From Diphasiastrum complanatum (lineage: Eukaryota > Streptophyta > Lycopodiopsida > Lycopodiales > Lycopodiaceae): a DNA stretch of 64,000 nt. Positions 46,751-59,300 of the stretch are shown here, piece after piece (position 1 is the stretch's first letter; each line of letters starts with the position of its first letter). The stretch spans positions 21,135,348-21,199,347 of the forward strand of contig CM055095.1 of assembly GCA_029204225.1 (NCBI GenBank), read 5' to 3'. Position numbers and translations under genes: made by a program. Under the pieces are notes generated by a model, which saw nothing but the letters and a program-made list of their open reading frames with translations, did not search any database and was not told the DNA's origin.

Positions 46751-49700
46751 TTATGAGCATAAGCTATCAAGGTAATTCTGCAAATTAGCAGGCTCCTTAA
46801 GATTGATTGAAGTAGCATCCTCTTTGGAGTATTCTACTGCAACAAGTGAAAACACCTGCCCATATGCCTCTATGATATTAGACCTGCCAAGGAAATTGCA
46901 AGCTGATTAATTTTACGAGCAATGTCATACACCCACTCAAAGTAAAATAATAAAGTTTGAAACAAAAAACAGAGAGCTTAGCTGGATATCTGTCACTCTC
47001 TTTTGAGACAAACTTTTGCAAAAGGATTCAGCCTTAGGGGGGACTGTACTTGATAGGCTTAAAGAGTATGGACTGTGTTGAAGGATTTTGCAGATACAGC
47101 TTCATCTTTGAGACAACTCCAGGAAGTTCATGCATAAGAGCATTATCAACCTGCCAAGAATCAGTAACCTTCTACAATTAATGAATGTGTCAACTGGGAA
47201 AAAGGCTTCGGAAGCTGTCCCTTAAGACAACATGAGCCTCACCATAAAAATCTATGGAAGACATAATCAAAGTATCCACCTATAAAGACCTTTCACATCC
47301 CAATAAAAGTTTTCTGAAGAAACATGGTAAGTATGAAAGATATCCTACAATACCTTTAAAGAGAATAGATGCTGCTGTCACCAATAGCAGAAACAGGGAC
47401 AAAATGTTGATATAGAGGGTAGAATTGCAATAGTACTACAGAGTTCAAAATGACCAGCAATAGTAGCACAGTGACACTATCTAAATATTTGAGTCAAAAA
47501 GTGAAGTATTTCATATTTGTTTACCTTAGAAGCCATCTCTGCAACCTTCTCTGGAGTTGCAAATGCCTGCTCCTTTAGAGACCTTGACATATTTGAATCT
47601 GATGTTGTGCCTTTTCCCATTGTTGACAAAGAAACCCTAACTGCAGTGACCTGTTTGACACATTCTTAGCAGGGGCATTATTAAGCATAACTATTAAGGT
47701 CACACCAATGCAAACAAGAAGGTTCTTTAAGGCATAGGTGCAACCAAATTTTTTGAAAAAACCCTCCAAATATTTGATACGTGCTCACTTTTTAGTGGGT
47801 CAAAATGACTCTTTTTGGTCACTTCTATGTCCAAAAAATTGACCATTTGTAGCTCTACTATAAATTTGGATTGGTTACAGTGCACCTAGTCATCCAAAGT
47901 TCAGAGTACACCAGTGAGTTGATTTATGTCCATTTGGGGGCCAAAAAGGGTTTACATAAAAACATTTGTAAAACCACTGGCTTCAAACGTTGGAGATTCC
48001 AAATGAGTTTGGAACCTCTTCCAAACACACTTATTTTTCTATCGAATCCTCTTCCAAACCCTAAACACTTATTTTTCTATCGAATCCTCCTTTCCCATCA
48101 ACAACTAGTTATTCTGGTTGATGAACTAAAGACAATGGTAAGAGGGCGTCTGAAGTTATGCAACCGCTCTCCTTTCTGAGCCGATCATTCAAACTACTCC
48201 CAATCTACATACAACTCATCCTTGGATCAGATATGACTTCTATGATGTACAACTTGGATATTGGACATCAAAGACGAATTGACAGCAAAAGTCCAGCTTA
48301 CATTAAGAGCTCTTGTAAAGAGATCATAGTGAGAGCAAACTAGTTACAGAGACCTAGTTTTCTGACACTTTGTTTATGGAGTTATCAAAGCTCTTTTCTT
48401 TATCTTGTAAGAAGTGGAGAAACGGAGCCTTGTTTCATCTATTTCTGGTTCAGCGCCCCTAATGTTACAACATATTGAAGGGGTAGGGCATCCAAATACT
48501 CATGCTCCACGTATTTGGTTCCAACAATGGCCAAATATGCTGTATGCAAACGCATGTGAGCTGTATTTGGCCAGTATTCTGGCTGTATTCATATTTTATG
48601 GGCAAAAAACCACTTTTTTGAAAAATTTTCTTTTGACAATATAAACATATATAGTTCTTTCTTGTGGTATTATAGATACATATTACAATTTTGAAATGCA
48701 TTATCCTAAAATAAGCCTTGAGATTTGTAATCAAAATTTGTTTAGAATGTAGATCTATTTAGAAATTTGAAAATTTGGATTATGTGGTATATTCAAAAAA
48801 TCCAGCGTTTTCATTTTCAAGGTGCCATATTGAAAACATTTTTGTAATCTAGTAACTATGAATTGAAGTATTCTAAACATTGCTGTGCTCGTGCACCACC
48901 AAGCATACGCTTCGACAAAAGTATGTTTCACAATCCCAAGATTGATAATTGCTAATGGGTTAGTTCAGCATAGTTGCACTGCGTTTCTAGAAATGCGTCC
49001 AGAAACACGTTTCTAGTTTGGGGCAGTGTTTCTCAGAAACATTTTTTTTTTTTTAAAACTTTTGTGGGCAATATGGGTATCAAATTAAAGCATTATTAAG
49101 GGCAGTAAATTTATGTAGGTTGTCTAATGTTTCAGGTACACCGTACAATGTGGTCCAGTTTAGGTGCATCAATCCCTGTTGGATTCTGTCAATCCCTATT
49201 GATTTTTTAATATCTGTTTTTTTTAATTTTATTTCAGAGATCCTGAATCCGGAAACGAGTTTCTGAGAAATGCATTTCTAGAAAACTTTTTTTTTTCCAG
49301 AAATGCGTTTCTGTGCAACTATGGCTTAGTTGAATACACTAGACAGAGACAGTATATCTAGTGTCTTTTTAGTTTCCAGACCTGTGTGTGAAGTTACACC
49401 CACCCATAGGAATCCTCTCACATTAGCTAGAAGGAAACCACAGAATGCTGCCCACCAATTTTCCAACTTATTCAATATCTTCTATATTGAAATAATCTCC
49501 TCACCCTCTTATTGTAACTTATTTCTTGGTTCTTTTCATCGATCTAGATGTACTAAGGTAGACAGCATACTAAGGAGCAGCATTGGAAGTTGATCGGGTT
49601 GTCATTGGTATTTTTTATAGTTACAATGAAATTCTAGTGCTTTTCAAAAAACATGAATATTTTTGAGAAATATGAAGGTTATTGAAAAGCTCACAAAAGG

Positions 49701-52700
49701 GCCTCCATTTATAGCCAACAAAGATTTTCACATGTCATCTTCAACAAGTTTTCCTGTCAAAATAGTACACCAAGGTATAAGATTAAAACTGGTTACTGGT
49801 ACAAACACTTATGACTCAAACACATTTCTCTAACTTTTGCCATGGGCAAACTCGTTTCCTGTAACTCAACTGTTCCGACAGGAGAAGCAGTTGGAAAAAA
49901 TCCCCTGGGAAACATTATGGGGAAACATGTTTCTCCACATTGCACAATATAAGGCATATCATTTTTTTTTAAGGCCACATATGACCTTTTTTGAGATATT
50001 CTAACAGTCTTCTGGACTCTATTTCAGCATCATTTCTCTCCATTCCAGTGTTAATTACTTTCTCCCAAAACTGCTGCTCCTCTTCCACATGCACCAATGT
50101 AATTATCTTGGACTAGTTTGCTTCTGTGATAATGTGGCATTTTCTCATTTCCTGCTGCTCAGTTATCATTTCCCATTTCCTGAGGGTGAGTATTCCCAGG
50201 GTGTGAAACGTTCCCAAAAAACATGTGGACCATATAACAACCATTCATATGCCTATCACAGATGCCATATACATGACTGTACAGACGTGTCAATACATTT
50301 GTAGGGGGCCCTCAGCTTTAGCACTGTAGATCCACTCTACTTGCTGCACATGCTATTCCAACAGAGAACCACAACCACAGCCGTGTCCTGTGTTGAGTAA
50401 CTGTCCTCTTCTATGGCAGCAGGGAATGAGATCCTTGGCCCATAATCTAGTCGAAAAGCTTTGAAACCCATCTTCTTTTAGCCATTACTTGAGCCTGCCT
50501 TTGCTTACATTGATGAGAAATCATGAAGCCCTTGAAGGAAGCTAAAAAAATTAATGTAGCTCACACACGTTTTTGAAAAAAATTAACTCGTGGAAAGGTG
50601 AATACCTTGGTTACAAAAGAAAGCATGGGCTCAACAACCAGCTTAGTCACATACATGATGAATTGCTCACAGGTAGTCTTTAAGTTCTTTTCCAGCTCCT
50701 ACAGAGAGGAATAATTATTGCATAACTAACAGTAGGGCACTAGTAAAACAGAGATAGGGACAAGTTTGAGAATAAATTTTGAGCTAGGCACATAAATGGA
50801 TAACAACAGAGCACCATGTTGCCCATGAATAACTCACCTTTTTGGCATCTACTTGATTTTCAAGAACTCGAGGAGAAAACGTGCGGACCAGGGAAGATCT
50901 TGTCGTGTAGTCGAATATTGATGCCTGTCCTCTAAGAATGCGCCTGAGATGTTCCTAAGAAGACCAAAATAAATGAATACAGACTTAGATTGTCTTTAAA
51001 AAAAAGAGGAAACAAAACTAGCACGTATAATGGATCAAAAAATGAAGAGTATCTGAAGTGTAAATATTTGAATGTTAGGAGGGTGCAGCTGTTGCAGAAG
51101 GAAGTGGCTTGGCAAAGAAAGACAGACGGAGGAGCAGAGAGGAAATTGCATTACCTAACAGAGGGAGTGAAGCAAGATTGTGAAATGAAGCAAGCTCCGC
51201 ATGATGTTGAATTGGGGATGGTTACTGTTTGTTATCTTTGTCATTCCAGTTTGTGTGACATGCCGTACAGATACAAACTTGCTAATGACTTATCGGCAGG
51301 GCAATGCAACTTGCATGCATGAGTTTATCGCTCTTGGTGATCCACACATGCGATCCACACATGCAGCATACATAAGATAGTTTTGCAGTACACTTGAAAT
51401 TTTATTCTATATCAATTACAGGTCTCACAACAGGGTCTATATACTTTTACCTTGGGAACAAAACACAGATATGTGTGTGTCTATATACTTCCATATCAAG
51501 TTGCAATGTTATATTTTGAAACACCTAAACCAAGTCTTTCCAATTGTAGTGAAATGAAAGATGATCATGAAAAGTTCAAACTCAACTAAGAAAAGCATAT
51601 TATAAACATTAAAAAAATAGCAGGTAAACATAATTTATTGCTTGTGAGTAGTGACCTACCAACAAATGGGCAAAGTCAAGCTCCTTATATGTCACTGCAA
51701 AATTGATATCAAATGGCGCTATCTGAAACCACAAAATATTACTGTTGAGTGCACAAAGATCATAAAGCCACAGCAGGATAAGGGTGTATTTCCAAAAAGT
51801 CATAGATACTGAGACAACAGCCCAAATTGGACCACCAGTTTTTGAAGAACAAAAAAAGAAATATCTTCACAATCAAGTACCCAAGCCAGATATGAAACAT
51901 ATTTGTCAGTCAAGCCGACTTTCAATTAAGCAATGATTTTAAGGAGAGACGAGCCTGTTCACGTAGGATAAGAAAATGTTTAATCAAGAAGAGCTGCCCG
52001 TCCATTTGTGATGCTCTACGTGTGATGAGTTTGCTTGCTCGCTGTTTTCAAATAAAGACAAAAAAAATGAGAAGCGGGGGCCCTTTGAGGGATAATGTAA
52101 AAGATTAAAAGACCTCACTAGATCTTTTGCATGTGCACTAGACACTTCTCATAGCTGGACTTTGAAATAAGCTTTTATAAATTCATATAGAACAGACTGG
52201 TAGAGAACATGCCTGAATAGATGAGGAGCAAAGTGCCACAGCTTCCTTTAGTGCACAAATCAATCACAGTTTACATAGCATTAGAAGCATCTCACTTGGA
52301 AACCATCATTCATGCACTTCAATGTTGACTTGAGAAATGTAGAAAGACCTCAGTATCATTGAGATTCTGAACAGCAATAAGCAATATTGTTAGAGGTTTA
52401 TTAGAAGGTTTACCTGTGCGATTCCCATGAAAATTGTGGGCTCAAGACAACGATAAAGTTTAAGAAGGCAGCTTATTGTTTTATCCAATGGTGGATACAG
52501 TGGTATGCTTGTTTGTACATCTTGATCCTGCAGAGAAATTTGCACTAAAGATAAAATTCTACAAATGAGTTCAAGTCACTAGCGCTTACTACTCTCTACT
52601 CCAAATACCAAAAAAACCACCTTCAACTGATTGATAGAGCATTGTGAGTCATATAGGGCTTCTATTTACTACTTTTGTAGTAGTTGATGACAAGATCATG

Positions 52701-55405
52701 CTTGCAACTTCTCCAATACAATCATTCCCACAGTTATTATATTTTATTAAGGGAAGTATCTAGGGAATGAATTACTTAGAAGATATGGTGCAACAAATAG
52801 ATCCATGGGATGTGTCTATGTGCATAGCTACCAAATATCCTATTTTTCTAGGTAACATGTGAATGGCAGAAGCTTACCACCAACCTATGTATAGGAGTAG
52901 TAGGTCTCTTTGGGTTCCAAAATCGTTCAACTTATGTAACTCATGCATTTTGGCCTTTGGGTTTCCATTTGGTGATTGGAGTTCCAATTTGAGCACCAAT
53001 TGTGCCTCTAGTTAGGGTACTCCCCATGAGGGATACTGTATCTAGTATTCATTCAATCAGGCTCATCTTCGCTTCTTTGCCTTTGTCCCATTGTCTTTGT
53101 GATTGCTATTTTTCTTTGCGATTACATTAAGGTTGAATATTTCTTGGTTATTAACATTTGGTAATAGGTATCAGAGCTAGATAGGTTAGCACTACTTTTA
53201 GAAAGTTTTGCAGGTCTATTGGATCAAGGGAACTTCATCTTCAGCCATTCCATCAATTCTAGAGAGAGTAAGGAGAGAAGCAAAAAGAAGCCCATTTGAG
53301 TGGTTAATTTTATGCTTCTCTGCAGATCCTCAGCCTAGGAAGTGAAAAATCAGCAACTATTGAAACTGCTAGCTTATTGGGCAACATTAGATTGCTGATT
53401 TTTTTTTTGTGCATTAGTTTCTTACCTCTAGTTTTGGTCTTTGGGACAACAAACTCTAATCCACTCATATACCTTTCTTGAAGCAAAAGTTTCTCAATAT
53501 GAAATGGTGCAAGGTGAATTCATGATGTCTTACTTGACAAGGATCAAGGAGATAAAGGACCAAATTGAGGAAGTTGGATAAGGGACAAAGGATGCAGATG
53601 TGATAAGCTAATATGAATGGGCTGCCCCAATCTTTTCATCATATAAATAACATCACTTATGTATCATGAAATAATCCCTAATTATGAACAAGTGGCGCAT
53701 GGAGGGGAAAGCATTTCTAAATCTTGTCCATTTTGATTTGTGCAATGTGATGACTAGTCCAGCAAATGTCCGATATAGTTTTCAAAAATAAATCACAAGA
53801 ATTCAATTTTTTTGTTGAGTCCAAAAATTTTGAAAATCAAATGAACAAGAAAGTAAAATGCCTAAGGACTGATAGTGGTGGAGGGTACATCTCTAATAAA
53901 TTTAGAGATCATTGAGCACGGAATTAAGGGGCAATTAACAGCTTTTGATACACCTCAACAAAACGGTGTATCAAAAAGAAAGAATGTGCTCAAAGCATGA
54001 TGAAGGCAAATATGTCTAGCAAATTTCTATTAGGCTGAGGTTGTCCACACATTGGTCTAGACTCTACCTTCAAAATCGCTCACCTACAAAGGCATTGGAA
54101 GGCAAAACATTCAAAGAGGTGTTTTAGGGCAGCAAACCAAGTGTTTCTCACTCGAGGACCTTTGGTTGTGATACTTGTGCACAATGATGAGGTGGACAAG
54201 TTCACAGCAATATCGGTGGCTGAAGGGTACGTGACAAAAGAACGTATTCACTAGGATGAGATTTTTCCTCTTGTAGCCAAAATGCATATTATTAGAACAA
54301 CTCTTGCTATTGCGGCTTGCCACTCATTTCAATTGGTCTATTGAGCAACTGGATGTAAAATCAGCTTTTGTTAATGGTAACTAAAAGAAGCTTCTTATGT
54401 TGAGTAGCCTCAAGGTTCCGAAGTCAAGGCAAAGGGTGAGTATGTATGGACTGAGGCAAGCACTTGGCACATGATATTCACACATACATAAATACTGCAC
54501 AATGCGTAATTTTAAAAGGAGCAAATTTGATCTGAACCTTTATGTTTTGCAAAAGGAGGATCAGATTACAATCATCGTTTTGTATGTTGATGATTTGCTT
54601 TTACAAGTAGTAGCAATGCAATGATCAAAAAAGAAAAGGATGATTTGTCATATATTGTTGGGATGGTAGGTCAATTTATGGCAGATCCAAAAGAACTACA
54701 CTTTATGGCAGCCAATAGGGTACTAAGGGCACATTCAACTTTGGGCTTAGGTATGAATCAAAAAGTCATCTTGTTTTGCAAAGGTTTTGCAATGTAAATG
54801 GGGCAAGCAATTTTGAAACTAGGAGGTCAATTTCTGGTTATACTTTTCACTTGGCTTAGGTGCAATCTCATAGGGTAGCAACAAGCAACTCGCAGTGACA
54901 CTCTCCTCTACAAAAGCTGAATATAGGGTAGCAGTAAGTGCAACTTCCGAAGCCATTTGGATTTGAAGGCTCCTTTGAGAAGTTGAGGAGCTTCAAGAAA
55001 TTGCAAGTACTATCTTTTGTGATGACTTAAGTTGTATTTCCATTGCTAGAAAAATAATGTAACTCATGCCTTTCGACCTTTGGGTCTCCATTTGGTGATC
55101 AAAGTTCCAATTTGAGCACCAATTGTGGCTCCATTTATAGTACTCCCCTAGAGGTAGTAACTAGTCTTCATTCAATCAAGCTCATCTTAGCTGCTTCTCC
55201 TTTGCTGTCCCATTGTCTTTGTGATTGTTATTTCTCTTTGCAACTAGCTTAAGGCTGAATGCTTCTTGTAATTCTAACAATATGATCTAAACAACAAACT
55301 CAAGTCAAGAAAGCTTACTGTGATTTCAGCTTCAGATGTGGTAGTGGCTTGCTCTAGCTTATTTGGGTAGTCAATGTCATCTGCAATTGGTAAATAGTTT
55401 GCAAT
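46751..55405 (-). CDS. COG3: COG3, conserved oligomeric Golgi complex subunit 3, C-terminal part (10 exons)
   Basis: Subunit of the peripheral Golgi tethering complex that guides retrograde intra-Golgi vesicles. Exons in transcript order: 55405-55319, 52527-52414, 52245-52213, 52041-51955, 51722-51660, 50954-50838, 50698-50606, 47650-47525, 47150-47050, 46883-46751 (TAA). All are in phase 0 except the last junction, and together they give about 317 aa. Diagnostic runs, in order: [138 protein letters not shown]. The C-terminal 20 residues are poorly conserved. Plant COG3 is near 780 aa, so about 460 N-terminal residues lie right of the window. Two donors, after 51955 and 52213, are GC instead of GT. 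Introns of 2.8-3 kb hold a MITE and a copia relic. Confidence 0.93.
48015..48085. repeat. Tandem duplication of 33-38 bp
   Basis: CCTCTTCCAAAC...CACTTATTTTTCTATCGAAT occurs twice head to tail (48015-48047 and 48048-48085). The second copy has a 5-bp insertion. It lies in a COG3 intron with no coding frame. Confidence 0.85.
48969..49323. mobile_element. MITE-like element with 11-bp terminal inverted repeats
   Basis: CATAGTTGCAC at 48969-48979 is exactly inverted as GTGCAACTATG at 49313-49323. Next to both ends lie palindromic blocks of the type AGAAATGCGTTTCT, and GTTTCT/AGAAAC motifs recur inside. At 355 bp with no coding capacity, it fits a miniature inverted-repeat element. No clean target duplication could be fixed (TTAGTT occurs near both ends). 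It sits in the third-from-last COG3 intron. Confidence 0.75.
52935..55279 (+). mobile_element. Old, degraded Ty1/copia element in a COG3 intron
   Basis: LTR-like copies of about 222 bp at 52935-53156 and 55058-55279 share TGTAACTCATGC, CCATTTGGTGAT, GTTCCAATTTGAGCACCAAT and CCCATTGTCTTTGTGATTG. A primer-site remnant GGTATCAGAGCTAG lies at 53167. The interior reads as broken copia pol: [17 protein letters not shown] (integrase, near 53860), [18 protein letters not shown] (reverse transcriptase, 54330-54380), [10 protein letters not shown] (54580-54610), then [22 protein letters not shown] (RNase H, 54885-54950). It is opposite in orientation to COG3. Its right end is only 39 bp from the COG3 donor at 55318. 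Confidence 0.8.
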
Positions 55406-55545
55406 CTGCATGTTACAATTCAACAAGTACGTAAACTAGTCATGGTACAACAATGCACATGAAACAACACAATGTCATAATGTTCAAGAGTTACAACTTA
55501 CGTAACTTCATCCAAAACGTTTTTCAATAATGAAAATCTGATTGC

Positions 55546-55546
<1 letters not shown>

Positions 55547-55587
<41 letters not shown>

Positions 55588-56349
55588 TTTATTAATGTCT
55601 TTTCCATGCCAAAAGGCATATAAGACTAATGAAGTACATGTCAAGTATGTGGTAACCATGGGAGCATATAAAACGTCTCCAAACTGTAATAAAGAAAAAT
55701 CTAGTACAAACTAAAATAGACACGTATGCGAGAGTGTGTGCATAATAATCATATGTATCTATGTCAAGATGTCAAGGCTGTGCTGCTGCAAAAAGATGTA
55801 ATACGAGCCACGGAATGGGAAAGCATTGGAGCCTGCCGGCATTGTTTGTGAGCATGAGCACGTGCATGTGTAGTAGTAGTAGTAGTATGCCTCTGCGTAG
55901 AATGTCGGTGATCCTGGTAGTAACGTGATGGTGGGACGTACACTGTCTCTGATCTCTATGAGCATGCGAGCGGCCATCATCCTCGTCGTCGTCATAATCC
56001 TCATCCTCAGGCACAAAATCACACGATCTCCGCCTAGTAAAGAATGAAGTAATCAATGGCTGTGAGGTAAAATGCTGGGGTGTCTCGTATAAATCTCTCT
56101 GTGGTATGGACATCTCGCGTACCATCAAAGCGACACACCGTGGATCCTCATAGGCTACGAGAGAGTGTAGAGTGGTAGGCATGTCTCGGAACATGCAATG
56201 ATATCGCCCTCTGATCTCATAGTATACAGGGCATCTGAAGATAAAGTGCACCTCAAACTCCACCTCACCTAGAGACCATAACTGGCAAATCCGCTCCACT
56301 TTGGGAATACCATGGAACCTCCCAGTCTCAATAGCTAGCTGATGGGAGG
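55547..56349 (-). mobile_element. LINE family 1 copy, 3' portion, interrupted by a copia insertion
   Basis: On the minus strand: ORF2 C-terminus QLAIETGRFHG, PKVERICQLWSLGEVEFEVH, FIFRCPVYYEIRGRYHCMF (56120-56340), an acidic segment EDEDYDDDEDDG (55972-56008), then the 3' UTR with CATACTTGACATGTAC, hairpin ATGCCTTTTGGCAT (55606-55619 on plus as ATGCCAAAAGGCAT), AAAGACATTAATAAAGC and a TC tail (GA on plus, 55547-55583). It is the best preserved family 1 C-terminus here. The reading continues upstream at 61523-61560 on the far side of the copia element, so this LINE is older than that insertion. Confidence 0.82.
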
Positions 56350-59300
56350 TGTTAGAATTAATGGTTTATTGTAGAGGCCAGCCTGCGTGCTAGAAGGCCT
56401 ATTTCTATTTTTAGTATAGGTACTATCTATTTTTAGTATAGGTACCTAAGTTAGTACCAATTTTGCTAGAATAGTATAGAAATCTATTTTAACCAAGTTA
56501 GCATAGATTTCTATTGTTAAGACTTCATAATTAGCATTTCAATTGCTATTGTAGTAGAATAGCTTTTGCTTTTCATTGTGGACAGCCTCTATAAGAGTAG
56601 ATGGGCGCCCACCTCCATTGTTATCTCAGTTTCCAGCTTATGAAGCATAGCTTCTTGTAGTCTCTCTTCTTCTTCAGCTTGTGGTTGATGTTTTGTGTGA
56701 GTACTAATAAGATTAGTCTACTCCGATTAGAGAATCTCTTCAATTCTAACATGGTATCAGAGCCATCTCGTTAAGATCGGGATCTACGGAAGGAGAAGAT
56801 CAGCGCTGCAGGTTTTACTAGTGGAGATCGCATCTAGTGGAGGTGGTATTTGGTGAAGGTTGTATCTGGTGGAGGTGCCATCCTGTGCAGGTTTTTCTGG
56901 TGGAGGACACATCTGGCGCAGGTTAGCTTCTGGACAGGCAACATCTGAGGGCGGCACATCTGGTGCATGTCACATAACTACAGGTTACAGCAGGTGCAGG
57001 CAGCATCTGAGGGCGGTAGCAGCTGGGGACAGTTAATATCTGAGGCAACAACAACTAGACAGATCAAGACAGGTAGTACTTGAGGCAGCAAAGACCAGGA
57101 CAGGTCTGATTCAGGGCAGGTGCTAACCGGACAGTTCTAATCTGAGGCAGTAGAGACCAGACCAGGTCTGATTCAGGGCAAGTGCTAACTGGACAGGCAG
57201 TGAGCAGATTTCTACAAGCAGGAAGAACTGAGGAAGGCAGAATTTGGGACAAGCATAGGCAAGATCTGGACAAGTGATATCTAGTGAAGGCAATATTTGG
57301 ACAGGTAGTTGTCCTCAAAAATTGTTGCATGCAATTATATTCTTAGTGGAAAGCCCATCATTTTTGTACAAAGATGGGGAGTCTGAATGAATCTGTTCTT
57401 CCAGAATCAAGCAAGTTAGATGGATCTAACTACAGCTTGTGAAAGTTCAAACTTCAGAATATCCTTTAGGACAAAGATTATTGGGAAATTGTCATGGGAC
57501 AAGAGGTGATGGCTCACGGTCTCAATGATCAAGATAGAAGGGCATTTGAGAAACGGGTGCAACGTGCGCATCATATCATCAACTTATCTGTGAAGGATAA
57601 GGTGATTCCGCTGATCAGGAATGCAATTGGGCCTAAGGATGCATGGGATATCCTTAAGAACACATATGAAACGGTAAGTAAGTCTTGAACGTTGTTCTTG
57701 AACAATAAGCTTCATACCTTGAAAATGGAATCAGAAGAATCCATTACGGATTTTATTACCAGGGTGAAGGATCTAAGAGATCAGTTGTCTATAATACTCT
57801 AGTACAAATTGTTTTGAATAGCTTACCATTACAATATCGGAACTTTGTTATGACACTAAGTTTGAGGGAGAGATCGCCGACATTTGATGAGCTCAATGGT
57901 TTGCTACTTCAAGAGGAATTACGAAGACAAAACCTGATGTCTAGAGAAGATTTCAAGGAACTGGGATTCTTTTCCAAGAATCAAGGTAATAAGCAAGAAG
58001 AAAGGAGGCAAAAAGGATCAGAAGCAAGAAGGGAAGGACAATACGGAAAAAGGAGACAGTTCCAAATCTAATCCAAAGAGAAATGGCAATTGTAATTTTT
58101 TTGGCAAGTATGGTCATTTTGCGTTTGAGTGCAGGAAAAAGAAGGCTATCCAGGACAAGAAGAAGCAGTCAGGCAACTTCATTGAAGACGAAGACAAAAG
58201 TGAAGCTGTGGGATGCTATGAGTTATTCTCAGCTTCAACATCAGAGATCTCTGAAGATTGTTGGTATATTGATTCTGGAGCAACGCAACATATGACATCA
58301 CATCGTGAGTGGTTCACACAGTTTGATGACACTGGTGTAGATTCACATGTCAAACTTGGAGACAATTCTTCTTAAGATATCAAAGGTAGAGGTACAGTGA
58401 GAGTACATTTACCTTCAGGGAATATAGGGGAAATTAAGAATGTTCTCTATGTGCCAGGCTTAAAAAAAGAATTTACTTTCAGTTTCTGCCATAGCTAAAC
58501 AAAATATGAAAGTTGAGTTTGACAATCAGAAGTGTCTCATCAAAGACAAAAACAAAGGTCACAAAGTTGTGGTCAAAGGATTATTGGAAGGTCGACTTTA
58601 CAAACTTGATGCAACTACATTGGATCATCAGGTTTGTGCAGCTTCTGATAGTATGGAGAGCAGGATATGGCATGAAAGGTTTGGATATCTGAACTATAAA
58701 AGCTTACAGGTTCTAAAAGACAATAATATGGTAATAGGATTACCTAATATTGTATCTTCAGGAAAAATTTGTGAAGGATGTGTTATGGGCAAGAATCATC
58801 GTATGCAGTTTCCCAAGGATGGAGCATATAGAGCCAAGGAAATCTTGGAGCTTGTTCATACAGACTTATGCGGTCCCATGCAGACTGAGTCTATAGGGGG
58901 AGCATCCTACTTCATGATATTTGTGGATGATTTTTCCAGGAAGGTATGGATATACTTGCTTAAGTATAAGAGTCAAGCTTTTAAGTTCTTTACTCAGTTC
59001 AAATCACTTGTTGAGAAGCAAACATGAAAGCAAATAAAGATTCTATGTTCAGATATTCACATCTACAGAGTTCCAGGCCTCAAGAATCATTTGTGGGGCA
59101 AAGCAGTTAGTACAGCAGTTTACTTGCTTAACAGAAGTCCTACAAAAGCTGTTCTAAATCGAACTCCAGAAGAAGCTTTCACAGGTATAAAACCTAAACT
59201 GGATCATCTACGAGTTTTTGGTTGCATAGCATATGCTCATATTCCTAAAGATAATCGTCAAAAACTTGATTCAAAGGCAATCAAGTGTTTATTCCTTGGT

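Noticed and set aside
50990-51322. 110-codon plus-strand ORF within the COG3 region
   Set aside because: It is antisense within a COG3 intron (50955-51659) and has no recognisable domain.
55547-55583. Reading the GA tract here as an ordinary microsatellite
   Set aside because: On the minus strand it follows the conserved LINE hairpin and spacer exactly as at 16291 and 23926, so it is treated as the LINE tail.
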